DNA from: Rubrivivax sp.
Lineage (GTDB): Bacteria; Pseudomonadota; Gammaproteobacteria; Burkholderiales; Burkholderiaceae_C
Assembly: GCA_016790435.1 (NCBI GenBank)
Contig: JAEUPE010000001.1
Location: forward strand, 1 to 38,818
Length of the DNA stretch: 38,818 nt
Direction of reading: 5' to 3'
This document shows, one piece after another, positions 1 to 8,456 of the stretch. A program made the position numbers and the translations under genes. The notes below the pieces were generated by a model that saw nothing but the letters and a program-made list of their open reading frames with translations, was not told the DNA's origin and did not search any database. Within the stretch, counting starts at the first letter, position 1, and each line of letters opens with the position of its first letter.

Positions 1-106
1 GAAAGTAGTGCACCGCGTCGGGCGTGAAGCAGGACACCAGCGCCGCGGCGTCGCCGGCGTTGCAGGCGTCGAAGTAGCGGCGGATCAGGGCTTCGTACTT
101 GTGCAA
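1..106 (-). CDS. SnoaL-like / NTF2-fold protein, N-terminal fragment
   Basis: The reverse strand reads out of the left edge of the window with 35 codons visible, starting LHKYEALIRRYFDACNAGD and continuing to a CFTPDAVHYF-type segment. This is the usual N-terminal helix and first strand of SnoaL-like/NTF2-fold proteins, small alpha+beta barrels used as cyclases, isomerases or dehydratases. The start is a TTG at 104-106. It is chosen because a strong AAGGAG lies at 113-118, six bases upstream, and no ATG or GTG fits. It lies 24 bases after the stop of the RraA-like gene on the same strand, so the two are probably co-transcribed. The substrate cannot be told from this fragment. Confidence 0.7.
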   Translation of the reverse strand, partial: MHKYEALIRRYFDACNAGDAAALVSCFTPDAVHYF

Positions 107-130
107 CGGGTTCTCCTTGCGCGCACTGCT

Positions 131-916
131 TCAGCCGAGGGCCGGGCGGCCGGCCGCGACCCACTCGCGATATTGCGCCCGCGTGGCCTCGCTCGGGGGG
201 TAAAGCCCCCACAGCGGCTCGCCGCGCGCCACGCGCAGCCCGAGATAGCCCTCGAGGTCGTCCTGCGCCTCGCAGGCCTCGGCCAGCTCGGCGGCGAGCT
301 GCGCGGGCACGACGGTGATGTTGTCGGCGTCGCCGTGGATCACGTCGCCGGGGTAGACCGCGACGCCGGCGCAGGAGACCGGCACGTTCAGGTCGGCCAC
401 GTGGTGGAAGCTCAGGCGCGTGGTGGCCGTGACGCCGGCGCTCCAGGTGGGGAAGTCCATGCGCGCGAGCTCGGTGCCGTCGCGGAAGGCGCCGTCCGTG
501 ACCACGGCCTTGACGCCCCGCTGCTGCATGCGCGTGACGAGCATGTTGCCCATGCTGGCGGCGCTGGCGTCGTTGCGGCTGTCGATCACCATCACCTGGC
601 CGGGCAGCGTCTGCTCCACGCCCACCCATTGCAGGTTGTCGGCGTTGGGTGTCGTCGTCAGCGTGGCATAGGTGTCGATGTCCTCGCGCGCCGGGATCAT
701 GCGCATCGTGAAGGCGCGGCCGGCGAAGCGTGGCGCGCGCGCGCCCTGCAGCGGCTTTAGCCCCACCAGCACCGGCTGCCGAAAACCGCGGCGGAAGAGC
801 TGCGTCGTCAGCGAGCCGCTGCTGATGCGCGCCAGCCGCGCCAGCACGGCGTCGGCGACGACGACGGCTTCTCGCGTCGACGCGGGAGTGGCGGTGACGG
901 GCGGCAGGGCACTCAT
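131..916 (-). CDS. RraA-like / 4-hydroxy-4-methyl-2-oxoglutarate aldolase-fold protein
   Basis: The 261-residue product belongs to the RraA/HMG-CHA aldolase/'dimethylmenaquinone methyltransferase-like' family. It carries the family's glycine-rich core (ASMGNMLVTRMQQRGVKAVV) followed by TDGAFRDG, which corresponds to the Arg-Asp pair that in aldolase members binds substrate and metal, and the late PGDVIHGDADNITVVP strand. Family members include metal-dependent class II pyruvate aldolases of aromatic-acid degradation and the RNase E inhibitor RraA. The catabolic neighbours favour an aldolase or decarboxylase role. The ATG at 916 is preferred over the upstream in-frame ATG at 946 because GGAG lies eight bases before it. 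The gene is divergent from the IclR-type regulator and is followed by the SnoaL-like gene, so the regulator probably controls this pair. Confidence 0.8.
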   Translation of the reverse strand: MSALPPVTATPASTREAVVVADAVLARLARISSGSLTTQLFRRGFRQPVLVGLKPLQGARAPRFAGRAFTMRMIPAREDIDTYATLTTTPNADNLQWVGVEQTLPGQVMVIDSRNDASAASMGNMLVTRMQQRGVKAVVTDGAFRDGTELARMDFPTWSAGVTATTRLSFHHVADLNVPVSCAGVAVYPGDVIHGDADNITVVPAQLAAELAEACEAQDDLEGYLGLRVARGEPLWGLYPPSEATRAQYREWVAAGRPALG

Positions 917-1040
917 CGAGATTGCTCCGGCAGAGGTGGCAGGCATCCCGCATGGCAGAATGTTCCGATGGGCGGGACGCTTGGCTCCCGACTCAGCCGC
1001 GGGATGCTAGGCGCGCAGGCCATGTATGCCAATCCGGATC

Positions 1041-1067
1041 GGCAGCCGGCCTCGAAGGCCGGTTGCC
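1041..1067. promoter_or_regulatory. Near-perfect 27-bp dyad between divergent genes, candidate operator
   Basis: This dyad has 12-base arms around a CGA centre and one mismatched pair (1045/1063). Its core is CCGGCCT-CGA-AGGCCGG at 1046-1062. It lies in the 250-base gap between the divergent RraA-like gene and the IclR-SMP-30 gene, which otherwise shows only a short ATCCGGAT palindrome (about 1032-1039). IclR proteins bind dyads of this kind and often repress their own gene, so this is the best candidate operator. Chance GC-rich symmetry is possible. Confidence 0.45.
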
Positions 1068-1166
1068 TGCCCATTCCATGCGTTGGGATCCGAACGGGAA
1101 GTGCCGCGTGATCCGGAACGTCTTGCCCCGCGGCCTGCGCAGAACGACGAGAAGAGGGCGCTCGCC

Positions 1167-2762
1167 ATGACGCCGAAGACCAACGAAGGCACCGCATCCC
1201 TGGACAAGGCGCTCGACGTGCTCGACGCCGTCGGCAGCACTGCGTCCGGCCTTTCGCAGGCCGATCTCGGGCTTCGCCTGGGCTTGCCGCGCACCACGCT
1301 GTACCGGCTGTTGGGCACGCTCGTCTCGCGGGGCCTGCTGCGGCGCGACCCCCTGCGCCGCGTGTATTGCCTGGGCTCGCGCTGCTTCGAATACGCGCGT
1401 GCGGCCTACGCCATGCCCGACCTCGTGGCGGCGGCTTCCGCCGAGTTGCGCGGCCTGCGCGACATGACCGGCGAGACGGCCTACCTCGCCGCGCTCGACG
1501 GGCTCGAGGTGATCTCGCTCGACCGCTGCGACGGTGCGCATGCGCAGCGCAGCCAGTCGGCCGTGGGCCAGCGCAAGCCGCTTCATTGCACGAGCCAGGG
1601 CAAGGCGATCCTGGCGGCGCTGCCGCCGGAACGGCGCGATGCGCTGGTGCGCGACATCACGCTCGCGGCCGTCACGCCACGCAGCATCACCGACCGCCGG
1701 CGCCTGCTGGCCGAGCTCAAGCTCACTGCGCAGCGCGGCTGGTCCATCGACGACGAGGAGATCGTGGTCGGCGTGCGCTGCTGCGGCGCGCCCATCGTCG
1801 ACTCGCAGGGCGAAGTGCGCGGCGCCGTGAGCGTGGCCGGCCCGGCTTTCCGGCTGACGATGGAACGGCTCGAACTTCTGGGGCCCGAGCTGGCCGAGGC
1901 GGCCCGCCGCATCGGCGCGCAGCTGTCGTCGGCGCGCCCGGCGCGGCCCGAGGGCGATGCACGGGTGGTCCCCGGCGAGTGGGCCTTCGAGGGAGCGTAC
2001 CCCTGCTGGATGGCCGGCGCCGCCGGCCCGGGGCGGCTGTGGTGGGCCGACCGCCTCGCGCCGGCCCTGCACCGCGCGAGCGCGGAAGGCGACGAGACGC
2101 TGGTCGGCTTCGAGCACCCGATCCAGGCCGTGCTGCCCGACCGCGAGGGCCTGCGCGTGCTCGCCGGTGACGTCTGGCATCTGCATGGCGAAGATGGCCA
2201 GCCCCGTGAAGTGACTGGCGCGCCAAGCCCGTTGCCGCGATTCGGCGTGCTTGCCGCCTGCGCCGGCCCGGCCGGCCAGGCCTGGTTCTGCCAGCCTGAC
2301 GGCGACCGCTGGCGCGTGGCATCACCCAATGCCGCGGGCCAGTTCAACGGCGGCTGGCGCCTCAGCGAGCCGGCGACGGCGCTTGCCTGGAGCGAGGCAC
2401 AGCGTGCGCTCTACATCGCGGCGGCCGGCAGTGGCACGATCTACACCGCGCACGAGGGCCAGGCCGGCCTGCGCAGGCTGGCCACGGTGCCCAAGGGCTC
2501 GGGGCGCCTCGCCGGCCTGGCCGTGGACGCCGACGGTGGCTTGTGGACCGCGCTGCGCGGCGGTTGGAGCGTGGCGCGCTTCGAGCCCGACGGCAGCATG
2601 GACCGCATGGTGGCGCTCCCGGTGCCGGCGCCCACCGGCGTGGCCTTCGGTGGCGGCGACGGGCGCACGCTCTTCGTGACGACCGCGCGCGAAGCGCTCG
2701 ACCGCGAGTCGCTGGAGGCGGCGCCGCTCTCCGGGCGCCTGTTCGTCGTCGCTGCGGGCTGA
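1167..2762 (+). CDS. IclR-family regulator fused to an SMP-30/gluconolactonase-like domain
   Basis: The 531-residue product has two parts. Residues about 5-255 are a complete IclR regulator: a winged helix-turn-helix (SLDKALDVLDAVGST, then LSQADLGLRLGLPRTTLYRL) and an effector-binding domain (GQRKPLHCTSQGKAILAALP, later GAVSVAGPAFR). Residues about 270-531 resemble an SMP-30/gluconolactonase/LRE beta-propeller, with LWWADRLAPALHR near the start, GLAVDADGGLWTALRGG, and the characteristic end PTGVAFGGGDGRTLFVTTAR...SGRLFVVAAG. SMP-30 enzymes hydrolyse sugar lactones using a divalent metal; whether catalysis or only sensing survives here cannot be told. The ATG at 1167 is chosen because IclR homology starts there. 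An upstream ATG at 1026 would add 47 unrelated residues across the dyad. The fusion suggests that a lactone or aldonate acts as ligand or substrate. Confidence 0.85.
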   Translation: MTPKTNEGTASLDKALDVLDAVGSTASGLSQADLGLRLGLPRTTLYRLLGTLVSRGLLRRDPLRRVYCLGSRCFEYARAAYAMPDLVAAASAELRGLRDMTGETAYLAALDGLEVISLDRCDGAHAQRSQSAVGQRKPLHCTSQGKAILAALPPERRDALVRDITLAAVTPRSITDRRRLLAELKLTAQRGWSIDDEEIVVGVRCCGAPIVDSQGEVRGAVSVAGPAFRLTMERLELLGPELAEAARRIGAQLSSARPARPEGDARVVPGEWAFEGAYPCWMAGAAGPGRLWWADRLAPALHRASAEGDETLVGFEHPIQAVLPDREGLRVLAGDVWHLHGEDGQPREVTGAPSPLPRFGVLAACAGPAGQAWFCQPDGDRWRVASPNAAGQFNGGWRLSEPATALAWSEAQRALYIAAAGSGTIYTAHEGQAGLRRLATVPKGSGRLAGLAVDADGGLWTALRGGWSVARFEPDGSMDRMVALPVPAPTGVAFGGGDGRTLFVTTAREALDRESLEAAPLSGRLFVVAAG

Positions 2763-2778
2763 GCCGCGGCGGGCTTTT
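2761..2778 (+). terminator. Weak intrinsic terminator candidate between convergent genes
   Basis: AGCC at 2762-2765 can pair with GGCT at 2772-2775, followed by a run of four T. It sits in the 15-base gap between the convergent IclR-SMP-30 and scpA genes. The stem is short, so the call is tentative. Confidence 0.25.
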
Positions 2779-3671
2779 CAGCTCGGCGAGTACGCCAGCC
2801 GCACGTAGATGGGTGCGAACGCCTCGGCCTGCGTCACCTCCACCAGCGCCTCGCGCGAGAGCTCGAGCAGGGCGATGAAGGTCACCACCAGCACCGGCAC
2901 GCCGCGCCGGGTGTCGAAGAGCTCGGCGAACTCGACGAAGCGCCGGCCCTGCAGCCGGCGCAGCACGATGCTCATGTGCTCGCGCACGGAGAGCTGCTCG
3001 CGCGTGATGGTGTGGTGGGCGGTGAGGCGGGCGCGCGCCACGATTTCCCGCCAGGCCTCGCGCAACTCATCGGCATGCACCTCGGGCCAGCGCGGCTGCA
3101 GTGCCTGCTCGATGTAGACCTGCGCGCGCAGGAAATCGCGGCCGATCACCGGCAGTTCGTCCAGGCGCGCGGCGGCCAGCTTGATCTGCTCGTACTCGAC
3201 GAGACGACGCACGAGCTCGGCGCGCGGGTCCTCGGGCTCGCCGCCGTCAGCGCTCTTCTTCGGCGGCAGCAGCATGCGGCTCTTGATCTCGATGAGCATG
3301 GCCGCCATCAGCAGGTATTCGCTGGCGAGCTCGAGGTTGTGATTGCGGATCTGGTCGACGTAGGCCAGGTACTGGCGCGTCACGTCGGCCAGCGGGATGT
3401 CGAGGATGTTGAAGTTCTGCTTGCGGATGAGGTAGAGCAGCAGGTCCAGCGGCCCTTCGAAAGCCTCGAGGAAGACCTCCAGAGCATCCGGCGGGATGTA
3501 GAGGTCCTGCGGCATCGCGAACAGTGGCTCGCCGTAGAGGCGCGCCACGGCCACCTGGTCGACGACGGCCGGCTCCGGCGGCGCCGGCTCGGCGCCCAGT
3601 TCGGCAGGCAGGCCGGGCCGCACCTCGCGCCCCAGATCACCCGGCACCGAGGCCCCCGGATCAGGCTGCAT
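2778..3671 (-). CDS. scpA: Segregation and condensation protein A
   Basis: The 297-residue product is ScpA, the kleisin subunit that bridges SMC heads and, with ScpB, forms the bacterial condensin needed for chromosome compaction and segregation. The N-terminal kleisin signature is clear (FEGPLDLLLYLIRKQNFNILDIPLADVT), as is the helix LASEYLLMAAMLIEIKSRMLLP. The C-terminal winged helix ends VVTFIALLELSREALVEVTQAEAFAPIYVRL. The first 45 or so residues are a Pro/Ala-rich extension. The gene starts six bases after the stop of the DUF3460 gene, an arrangement common in Burkholderiales. Confidence 0.95.
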   Translation of the reverse strand: MQPDPGASVPGDLGREVRPGLPAELGAEPAPPEPAVVDQVAVARLYGEPLFAMPQDLYIPPDALEVFLEAFEGPLDLLLYLIRKQNFNILDIPLADVTRQYLAYVDQIRNHNLELASEYLLMAAMLIEIKSRMLLPPKKSADGGEPEDPRAELVRRLVEYEQIKLAAARLDELPVIGRDFLRAQVYIEQALQPRWPEVHADELREAWREIVARARLTAHHTITREQLSVREHMSIVLRRLQGRRFVEFAELFDTRRGVPVLVVTFIALLELSREALVEVTQAEAFAPIYVRLAYSPS

Positions 3672-3677
3672 CGTGCT

Positions 3678-3878
3678 TCAGCGCTTGGTCTGGTAGACGT
3701 AGGGCTGCTGCGGCACCTTGGCTTCGCGCCACTCGGACTGCGACTCGCGGTCCTGGGCGCGATCCCACAACAACGCCCGCCCGGCACGCTGCTCCGACTC
3801 GAGCGTCGGCTTCTTCGCCTTCAACTCCTCGATGAACGAGGTGACATCGGACTTGTAGGGCTTCCAGAACAAAGGCAT
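3678..3878 (-). CDS. DUF3460 family small protein
   Basis: The 66-residue protein starts MPLFWKPYKSDVTSFIEELK and contains KKPTLESEQRAGRALLWDRA, the conserved core of the DUF3460 family found almost only in betaproteobacteria. It is soluble, highly charged and helical, and its function is unknown. It sits immediately upstream of scpA (six-base gap), the usual family context, so the two are probably co-transcribed. No good Shine-Dalgarno precedes the ATG, so the start rests on family length. It is divergent from the lipoprotein gene at 3948. Confidence 0.85.
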   Translation of the reverse strand: MPLFWKPYKSDVTSFIEELKAKKPTLESEQRAGRALLWDRAQDRESQSEWREAKVPQQPYVYQTKR

Positions 3879-3903
3879 GGGAGGACGCAGACGCTCGGGT
3901 GCA

Positions 3904-3920
3904 AGAATGCCTGCAATTCT
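3904..3920. promoter_or_regulatory. Small inverted repeat in an AT-rich patch between divergent genes
   Basis: AGAAT at 3904-3908 and ATTCT at 3916-3920 form a perfect dyad with a seven-base spacer. The surrounding 3903-3924 patch is unusually AT-rich for this window and lies in the 69-base gap between the DUF3460 gene and the lipoprotein gene, where promoters for both must lie. Confidence 0.3.
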
Positions 3921-3947
3921 AATGAGGAGCGTTCGAGGAGACGCGCG

Positions 3948-4439
3948 ATGAAAACCTGCTTTGCAATCTTCCTGCTCGGCATGGCACTGCTGGCCGGATG
4001 CGACCCGCAGCGCGTGGCCAAGCTCGAGGAAGGGGTGTCCACCGAGGTCGACGTGCGCAAGCAGTTCGGCGACCCGGTCACCGTGACCGGGGCGCCCGAC
4101 GGCACGCGCACCCTCGACTACCCGCGCCAGCCCGAGGGCTGGACCAACTACGTCATCAAGATCGGCCCGGACGGCAAGATGAGCTCGCTGCGCCAGTTGC
4201 TCAACGAGGACAACTTCGCCCGCGTGCAGCCCGGCATGGACGCGCAGCGTGTGCGCGACACGCTCGGCCGCCCGGCCGAGCAGAAGCGCTACGAGCTCAA
4301 GAAGGAAGAGGTGTGGAGCTGGCGCTACAAGCCGGTGAACGAGAGCCGGCTGTTCACGGTCACTTTCGGCGCCGACGGACGCGTGGTCGCCACGGCCAAG
4401 GCGGACGACCCGCGCGAGCAGGCGCAGGCCGGCAGGTAG
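3948..4439 (+). CDS. SmpA/OmlA (BamE-like) outer-membrane lipoprotein
   Basis: The 163-residue product begins with a lipoprotein signal peptide (MKTCFAIFLLGMALLAGCDP, acylated Cys18). Two BamE/SmpA-like repeats follow: EEGVSTEVDVRKQFGDPVTV and later VQPGMDAQRVRDTLGRPAEQ, each with the family's 'G-x-s...V...lG.P' pattern. BamE itself is a subunit of the outer-membrane beta-barrel assembly complex, but that protein is shorter and has one repeat, so this is a BamE-like paralogue rather than certainly bamE. The start has GAGGAG at 3934-3939 upstream. The gene ends seven bases from the convergent SulP gene. Confidence 0.8.
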   Translation: MKTCFAIFLLGMALLAGCDPQRVAKLEEGVSTEVDVRKQFGDPVTVTGAPDGTRTLDYPRQPEGWTNYVIKIGPDGKMSSLRQLLNEDNFARVQPGMDAQRVRDTLGRPAEQKRYELKKEEVWSWRYKPVNESRLFTVTFGADGRVVATAKADDPREQAQAGR

Positions 4440-4446
4440 CGCAGCC

Positions 4447-6126
4447 TCAGGTCGGGCCTGCTCCCGCGGCCGCTGCAAAGGCGGCGGCGACGGTGGGCAC
4501 GATGTGATCCGGCCCGAGTTCGGCCTCGAAGCCCGAGCGCCGGATCAGCGACAGCGGCTGCTCGTTGACGTTGGCCAGCACCAGCGCCATCTGCTGCCGC
4601 GACAGCGTGCGGTGCAACTGCCGCAGCGCGTCGAGGCCGGAGGTGTCGAGCAGCACCATGCGGTGCATCTCCAGCACCACGGCGCGCGTGCCGGCGTCCA
4701 GGTGCGCGGGCAGGTCTTCCACCTTGCCCACGGCGCCGAAGAAGAGCGAGCCGAAGAGCTCGAACACCTGCACGCCCGGCGGCAGCGAGTCCGGCCGCAC
4801 CACCTGCACCTTGAACTGCGTGCCCATGCGGTAGATGAAGAAGGCACAGGCCAGCACCAGGCCCACCTCCACCGCCACGGTGAGGTCGAAGATGACGGTG
4901 AGGAGGAAGGTGCCGACGAGAATGACGCGGTAGGGCAGGTTGAACTGCCTCAGACGCGCGAACTCGCGCCACTCGCCCATGTTCCAGGCCACGAACGCGA
5001 GGATGCCGGCGAGCGCGGCGAGCGGCACGTTGAGGGCCAGCGGCGCCGCCACGAGCACGATGACGAGCAGCGCCAGCGCGTGCACCATGCCCGCCACCGG
5101 CGTGGTGCCGCCGGACCGCACGTTGGTCACCGTGCGCGCGATGGTGCCGGTGGCCGGGATGCCGCCCATGAGCGGCGCCACCAGGTTCGCCACGCCCTGC
5201 GCCATCAACTCCTGGTTCGGGTCGTGGCGAGGCAACTCGGTCATGTTGTCGGCCACGCGCGCGCACAGCAGCGACTCGATGGCGCCCAGGATGGCGATGG
5301 TCAGGGTCGGGATCAGCAGCAGCTTCGCCGTCGCCCAGCTGAACTCGGGCAGCGCGAGAGGTGGCAGGCCCTGCGGAATGCCGCCGAAGCGCGAGCCGAT
5401 GGTCTCGACCTGCAGGCCGAGCAGCGTCACCGCCACCGTCGTCACCACGAGCGCCACCACGGTGCCCGGCAGGTGCGCCGACCAGCGGTGCAGGCGCCGC
5501 AGTGCGCCGATGGGGCCGGTGGGCATGGCGTACGACTTGGGCCAGAGCACGACGATGGCCAGGCTGGCGAGCGCCAGGCCGAGCGCGGCCGGATTCACGG
5601 TGTGCGCATGGGCCGCGAGCACGCCGATGAGCGAGAAGAAATCGCCCGGCAGCTTGGGCGTGACGAGGCCGAAGAAGTCCTTCACCTGCGACAACCCGAT
5701 GAGCACGGCGATGCCGTTGGTGAAGCCGATGACGATGCTCACGGGCACATAGCGCACGAGCGCGCCGAGCTTGAACAGCCCCATCGCGAACAGCAGCACG
5801 CCCGCCAGCATGGTGGCGATGAGCAGGTTGGCCAGGCCGTAGCGCTCGCCGATGCCGTAGACGATGACGATGAAGGCCCCGGCCGGACCGCCGATCTGCA
5901 CGTTGGAACCGCCGAGCGCCGAGATCAGGAAGCCGGCGACGATGGCCGTGACGATGCCCTGCTCGGGCTTGACGCCGCTGGCGATGGCAAAGGCCATGGC
6001 CAGCGGCAGCGCAACGACACCGACCGTGAGGCCGGCGCCCAGGTCGGCGAGGAAGCGCTGGCGGTCGTAACCCTTCAGCGCGTCGAGCGCGCGGGGGCGG
6101 AAGGGGTGCAGTGGAACGTTGGACAT
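4447..6126 (-). CDS. SulP-family inorganic anion transporter with STAS domain
   Basis: The 559-residue product is a SulP/SLC26 transporter. The N-terminal half carries the family signature (DLGAGLTVGVVALPLAMAFA, then GGSNVQIGGPAGAFIVIVYG) and about 10-14 membrane segments. The central region has PLMGGIPATGTIARTVTNVR. The C-terminal cytoplasmic STAS domain (about residues 445-545) contains VVLEMHRMVLLDTSGLDAL. SulP proteins move sulfate, bicarbonate or dicarboxylates, often with Na+ or H+; the substrate cannot be read from sequence. The ATG at 6126 has GGAG upstream; the longer reading to 6363 runs over metG and is not real. No cognate carbonic anhydrase or sulfate gene is adjacent. Confidence 0.9.
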   Translation of the reverse strand: MSNVPLHPFRPRALDALKGYDRQRFLADLGAGLTVGVVALPLAMAFAIASGVKPEQGIVTAIVAGFLISALGGSNVQIGGPAGAFIVIVYGIGERYGLANLLIATMLAGVLLFAMGLFKLGALVRYVPVSIVIGFTNGIAVLIGLSQVKDFFGLVTPKLPGDFFSLIGVLAAHAHTVNPAALGLALASLAIVVLWPKSYAMPTGPIGALRRLHRWSAHLPGTVVALVVTTVAVTLLGLQVETIGSRFGGIPQGLPPLALPEFSWATAKLLLIPTLTIAILGAIESLLCARVADNMTELPRHDPNQELMAQGVANLVAPLMGGIPATGTIARTVTNVRSGGTTPVAGMVHALALLVIVLVAAPLALNVPLAALAGILAFVAWNMGEWREFARLRQFNLPYRVILVGTFLLTVIFDLTVAVEVGLVLACAFFIYRMGTQFKVQVVRPDSLPPGVQVFELFGSLFFGAVGKVEDLPAHLDAGTRAVVLEMHRMVLLDTSGLDALRQLHRTLSRQQMALVLANVNEQPLSLIRRSGFEAELGPDHIVPTVAAAFAAAAGAGPT

Positions 6127-6250
6127 GGGGTCTCCGGGGCAGGTTCTTCGGTGTCGAAGCAACCTGCCGTCGGAGGACCGCAGTGGTAGCGCAGCGCGAT
6201 GAAGCAGCGGCGCCGGCTGGCGCGCCGCGGCGCCGCGTGCGGGAAGCGCG

Positions 6251-8308
6251 TCATCGCACGCGCAGCCCTGGCCGCGCACCTGGCCACGGTTCGAGCACGT
6301 AGACACCCGGCTCGGCCTTCTCGTCGGCGTGGCTGGCGGCGAGCACCATGCCTTCGCTGACACCGAACTTCATCTTGCGCGGCGCCAGGTTGGCCACCAG
6401 CACCGTCAGCTTGCCGGCCAGCTGCTCGGGCGTGTAGGCCGAAGCGATGCCGCTGAAGACGTTGCGCGTGCGTCCCTCGCCGGCGTCGAGCGTCAGGCGC
6501 AGCAGCTTGGTGCTGCCCTCGACCCGGTCGGCGGCGACGATCTTGGCGATGCGCAGGTCCACCTTGGCGAAGTCATCGATGCCGATGGGGGCCGCCACCA
6601 CCTCGCCGCCGGGCAGCGGCGCGGCGTCCGCAGGCGCAGGCGGCGCCTCGAAGAGCGCGTCCAGCATCTTCGGGTCGACCCGCTGCATCAGGTGCTTGTA
6701 CTCTCCGATGCGGTGGCCACCGCCATGGCTGATCGATCGGCGCGCATCGGCCCACTTCAGCGGCTCGATGCTGAGGAAGGCCTCGACCTGCGCCGCCAGC
6801 ACCGGCAGCACCGGCTTGAGGTAGACGGTGAGCACGCGGAAGGCCTCGATGCACACCGTGCAGGCGTCGTGCAGCGCCGCGTCCATGCCGGCCTGCTTGG
6901 CCAGCTCCCAGGGCTTGTGCGCGTCGACGTACTCGTTCACGCGGTCCGCCAGCAGCATCACCTCGCGCAGCGCCTTGCCGAATTCGCGCGTGTCGTAAAG
7001 CTCGCGCACGGTGTCGGCGTGGGCGCGCAGGCCGTCGAGCAGCACGCGGCCCTCGACGCCGACGTCCTCGGAGAGCTTGCCGCCGAAGCGCTTGGTGAGG
7101 AACCCCGCGGCGCGGCTGGCGATGTTGACGTACTTGCCGATGAGGTCGCTGTTCACGCGCGCCATGAAGTCGTCGGGATTGAAGTCGAGGTCCTCGACCC
7201 GGCCGTTGAGCTTGGCGGCGATGTAGTAGCGCAGCCACTCGGCGTTCATGCCGATCTCGAGGTAGCGCAGCGGGCTGATGCCGGTGCCGCGGCTCTTGCT
7301 CATCTTCTCGCCGCTCACCGTGAGGTGGCCGTGCACGTAGACGAAGTCGGGCACCTTGCGGCCGCTGAACTTCAGGATCGCCGGCCAGAACAGGGTGTGG
7401 AAGGTGACGATGTCCTTGCCGATGAAGTGCACCTGCTCGGTCTTGGGGTCGGCGAGGTAGGCGTCGAAGTCCAATCCTTGCTTGCCGAACCAGTTCTTCA
7501 GCGAGGCGAGATAGCCCACCGGCGCGTCGAGCCAGACGTAGAAGTACTTGCCCGGCGCATCGGGGATCTCGAAGCCGTAGTAGGGCGCGTCGCGGCTGAT
7601 GTCCCAGTCGCCCAGGCCCACCTTGCCGTGCTCGTCGCGCGCGAACCACTCGCGAACCTTGTTGGCCACCTCGGGCTGCAGGCGGCCATCCTGCGTCCAC
7701 GTCTCGAGGAACTCGACGCAGCGTGGGTCGGAGAGGCGGAAGAAGTAGTGGTCGCTCTTCTTCAGCACCGGCGTCGCGCCGGACAGGGCCGAGTAAGGGT
7801 TCTTCAGGTCGGTGGGCGCATAGACGGAGCCGCAGACCTCGCAGTTGTCGCCGTACTGGTCCTTCGCGCCGCACTTCGGGCACTCGCCCTTGATGAAGCG
7901 GTCGGGCAGGAACATGCCCTTCTCTGGGTCGAAGAACTGCTCGACGACGCGCTTGTCGATGAGGTCGTTCTTCTTCAGCGCGAGGTAGATCGAGGTCACC
8001 AGCTCGCGGTTCTCGGGCGAGTCGGTGTTGTGCCAGTGGTCGAACGAGAGGTGGAACCCGTCGAGGTAGGGCCGGCGCCCGCCAGCGATCTCGGCCACGA
8101 ACTGCTGCGGTGTCTTGCCCGCCTTCTCGGCCGCGATCATCATGGCCGCGCCATGCGCGTCGTCGGCGCAGACGAAGTGCACCTCGTGCCCGAGCATTCG
8201 CTGCAGCCGCACCCAGATGTCGGCCTGGATGTACTCCATGATGTGGCCGATGTGGAAAGCGCCGTTGGCGTAGGGCAGGGCCGTGGTGACGAAGAGCTGG
8301 CGGGTCAT
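6251..8308 (-). CDS. metG: Methionyl-tRNA synthetase
   Basis: The 685-residue class I aminoacyl-tRNA synthetase charges tRNA-Met with methionine. Visible landmarks are the HIGH motif at residues 19-22 ([11 protein letters not shown]), the zinc-binding [18 protein letters not shown] knob, the KMSKS loop ([11 protein letters not shown]), and a C-terminal EMAP/tRNA-binding domain beginning [19 protein letters not shown] and containing [15 protein letters not shown], which also provides dimerisation. Length and domain order match the E. coli-type dimeric enzyme. It is divergent from apbC, a conserved pairing in proteobacteria. Confidence 0.97.
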   Translation of the reverse strand: MTRQLFVTTALPYANGAFHIGHIMEYIQADIWVRLQRMLGHEVHFVCADDAHGAAMMIAAEKAGKTPQQFVAEIAGGRRPYLDGFHLSFDHWHNTDSPENRELVTSIYLALKKNDLIDKRVVEQFFDPEKGMFLPDRFIKGECPKCGAKDQYGDNCEVCGSVYAPTDLKNPYSALSGATPVLKKSDHYFFRLSDPRCVEFLETWTQDGRLQPEVANKVREWFARDEHGKVGLGDWDISRDAPYYGFEIPDAPGKYFYVWLDAPVGYLASLKNWFGKQGLDFDAYLADPKTEQVHFIGKDIVTFHTLFWPAILKFSGRKVPDFVYVHGHLTVSGEKMSKSRGTGISPLRYLEIGMNAEWLRYYIAAKLNGRVEDLDFNPDDFMARVNSDLIGKYVNIASRAAGFLTKRFGGKLSEDVGVEGRVLLDGLRAHADTVRELYDTREFGKALREVMLLADRVNEYVDAHKPWELAKQAGMDAALHDACTVCIEAFRVLTVYLKPVLPVLAAQVEAFLSIEPLKWADARRSISHGGGHRIGEYKHLMQRVDPKMLDALFEAPPAPADAAPLPGGEVVAAPIGIDDFAKVDLRIAKIVAADRVEGSTKLLRLTLDAGEGRTRNVFSGIASAYTPEQLAGKLTVLVANLAPRKMKFGVSEGMVLAASHADEKAEPGVYVLEPWPGARPGLRVR

Positions 8309-8456
8309 GGTGGGTCGATTCTAGGTGGCCCGTTGTGGGCATCCCCCCTCGGATAGACTCCGCCGCCTCTCGGCGCACAGGTGACGCCACTGTGCCCGAC
8401 ACCCAGAACCGAGCCCCTCGAGGCCTGACCCCGCGTCCAACGGAGACCTGCGTTCC

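Noticed and set aside
2976-3947. Upstream extension of the lipoprotein frame by 324 codons
   Set aside because: The extension is antisense to scpA and the DUF3460 gene; the lipoprotein signal and GAGGAG place the start at 3948.
4504-6189. A 561-codon open frame antisense to the SulP gene
   Set aside because: Composition (His/Arg/Gln/Glu-rich) is that of an antisense shadow, and the SulP reading is unambiguous.
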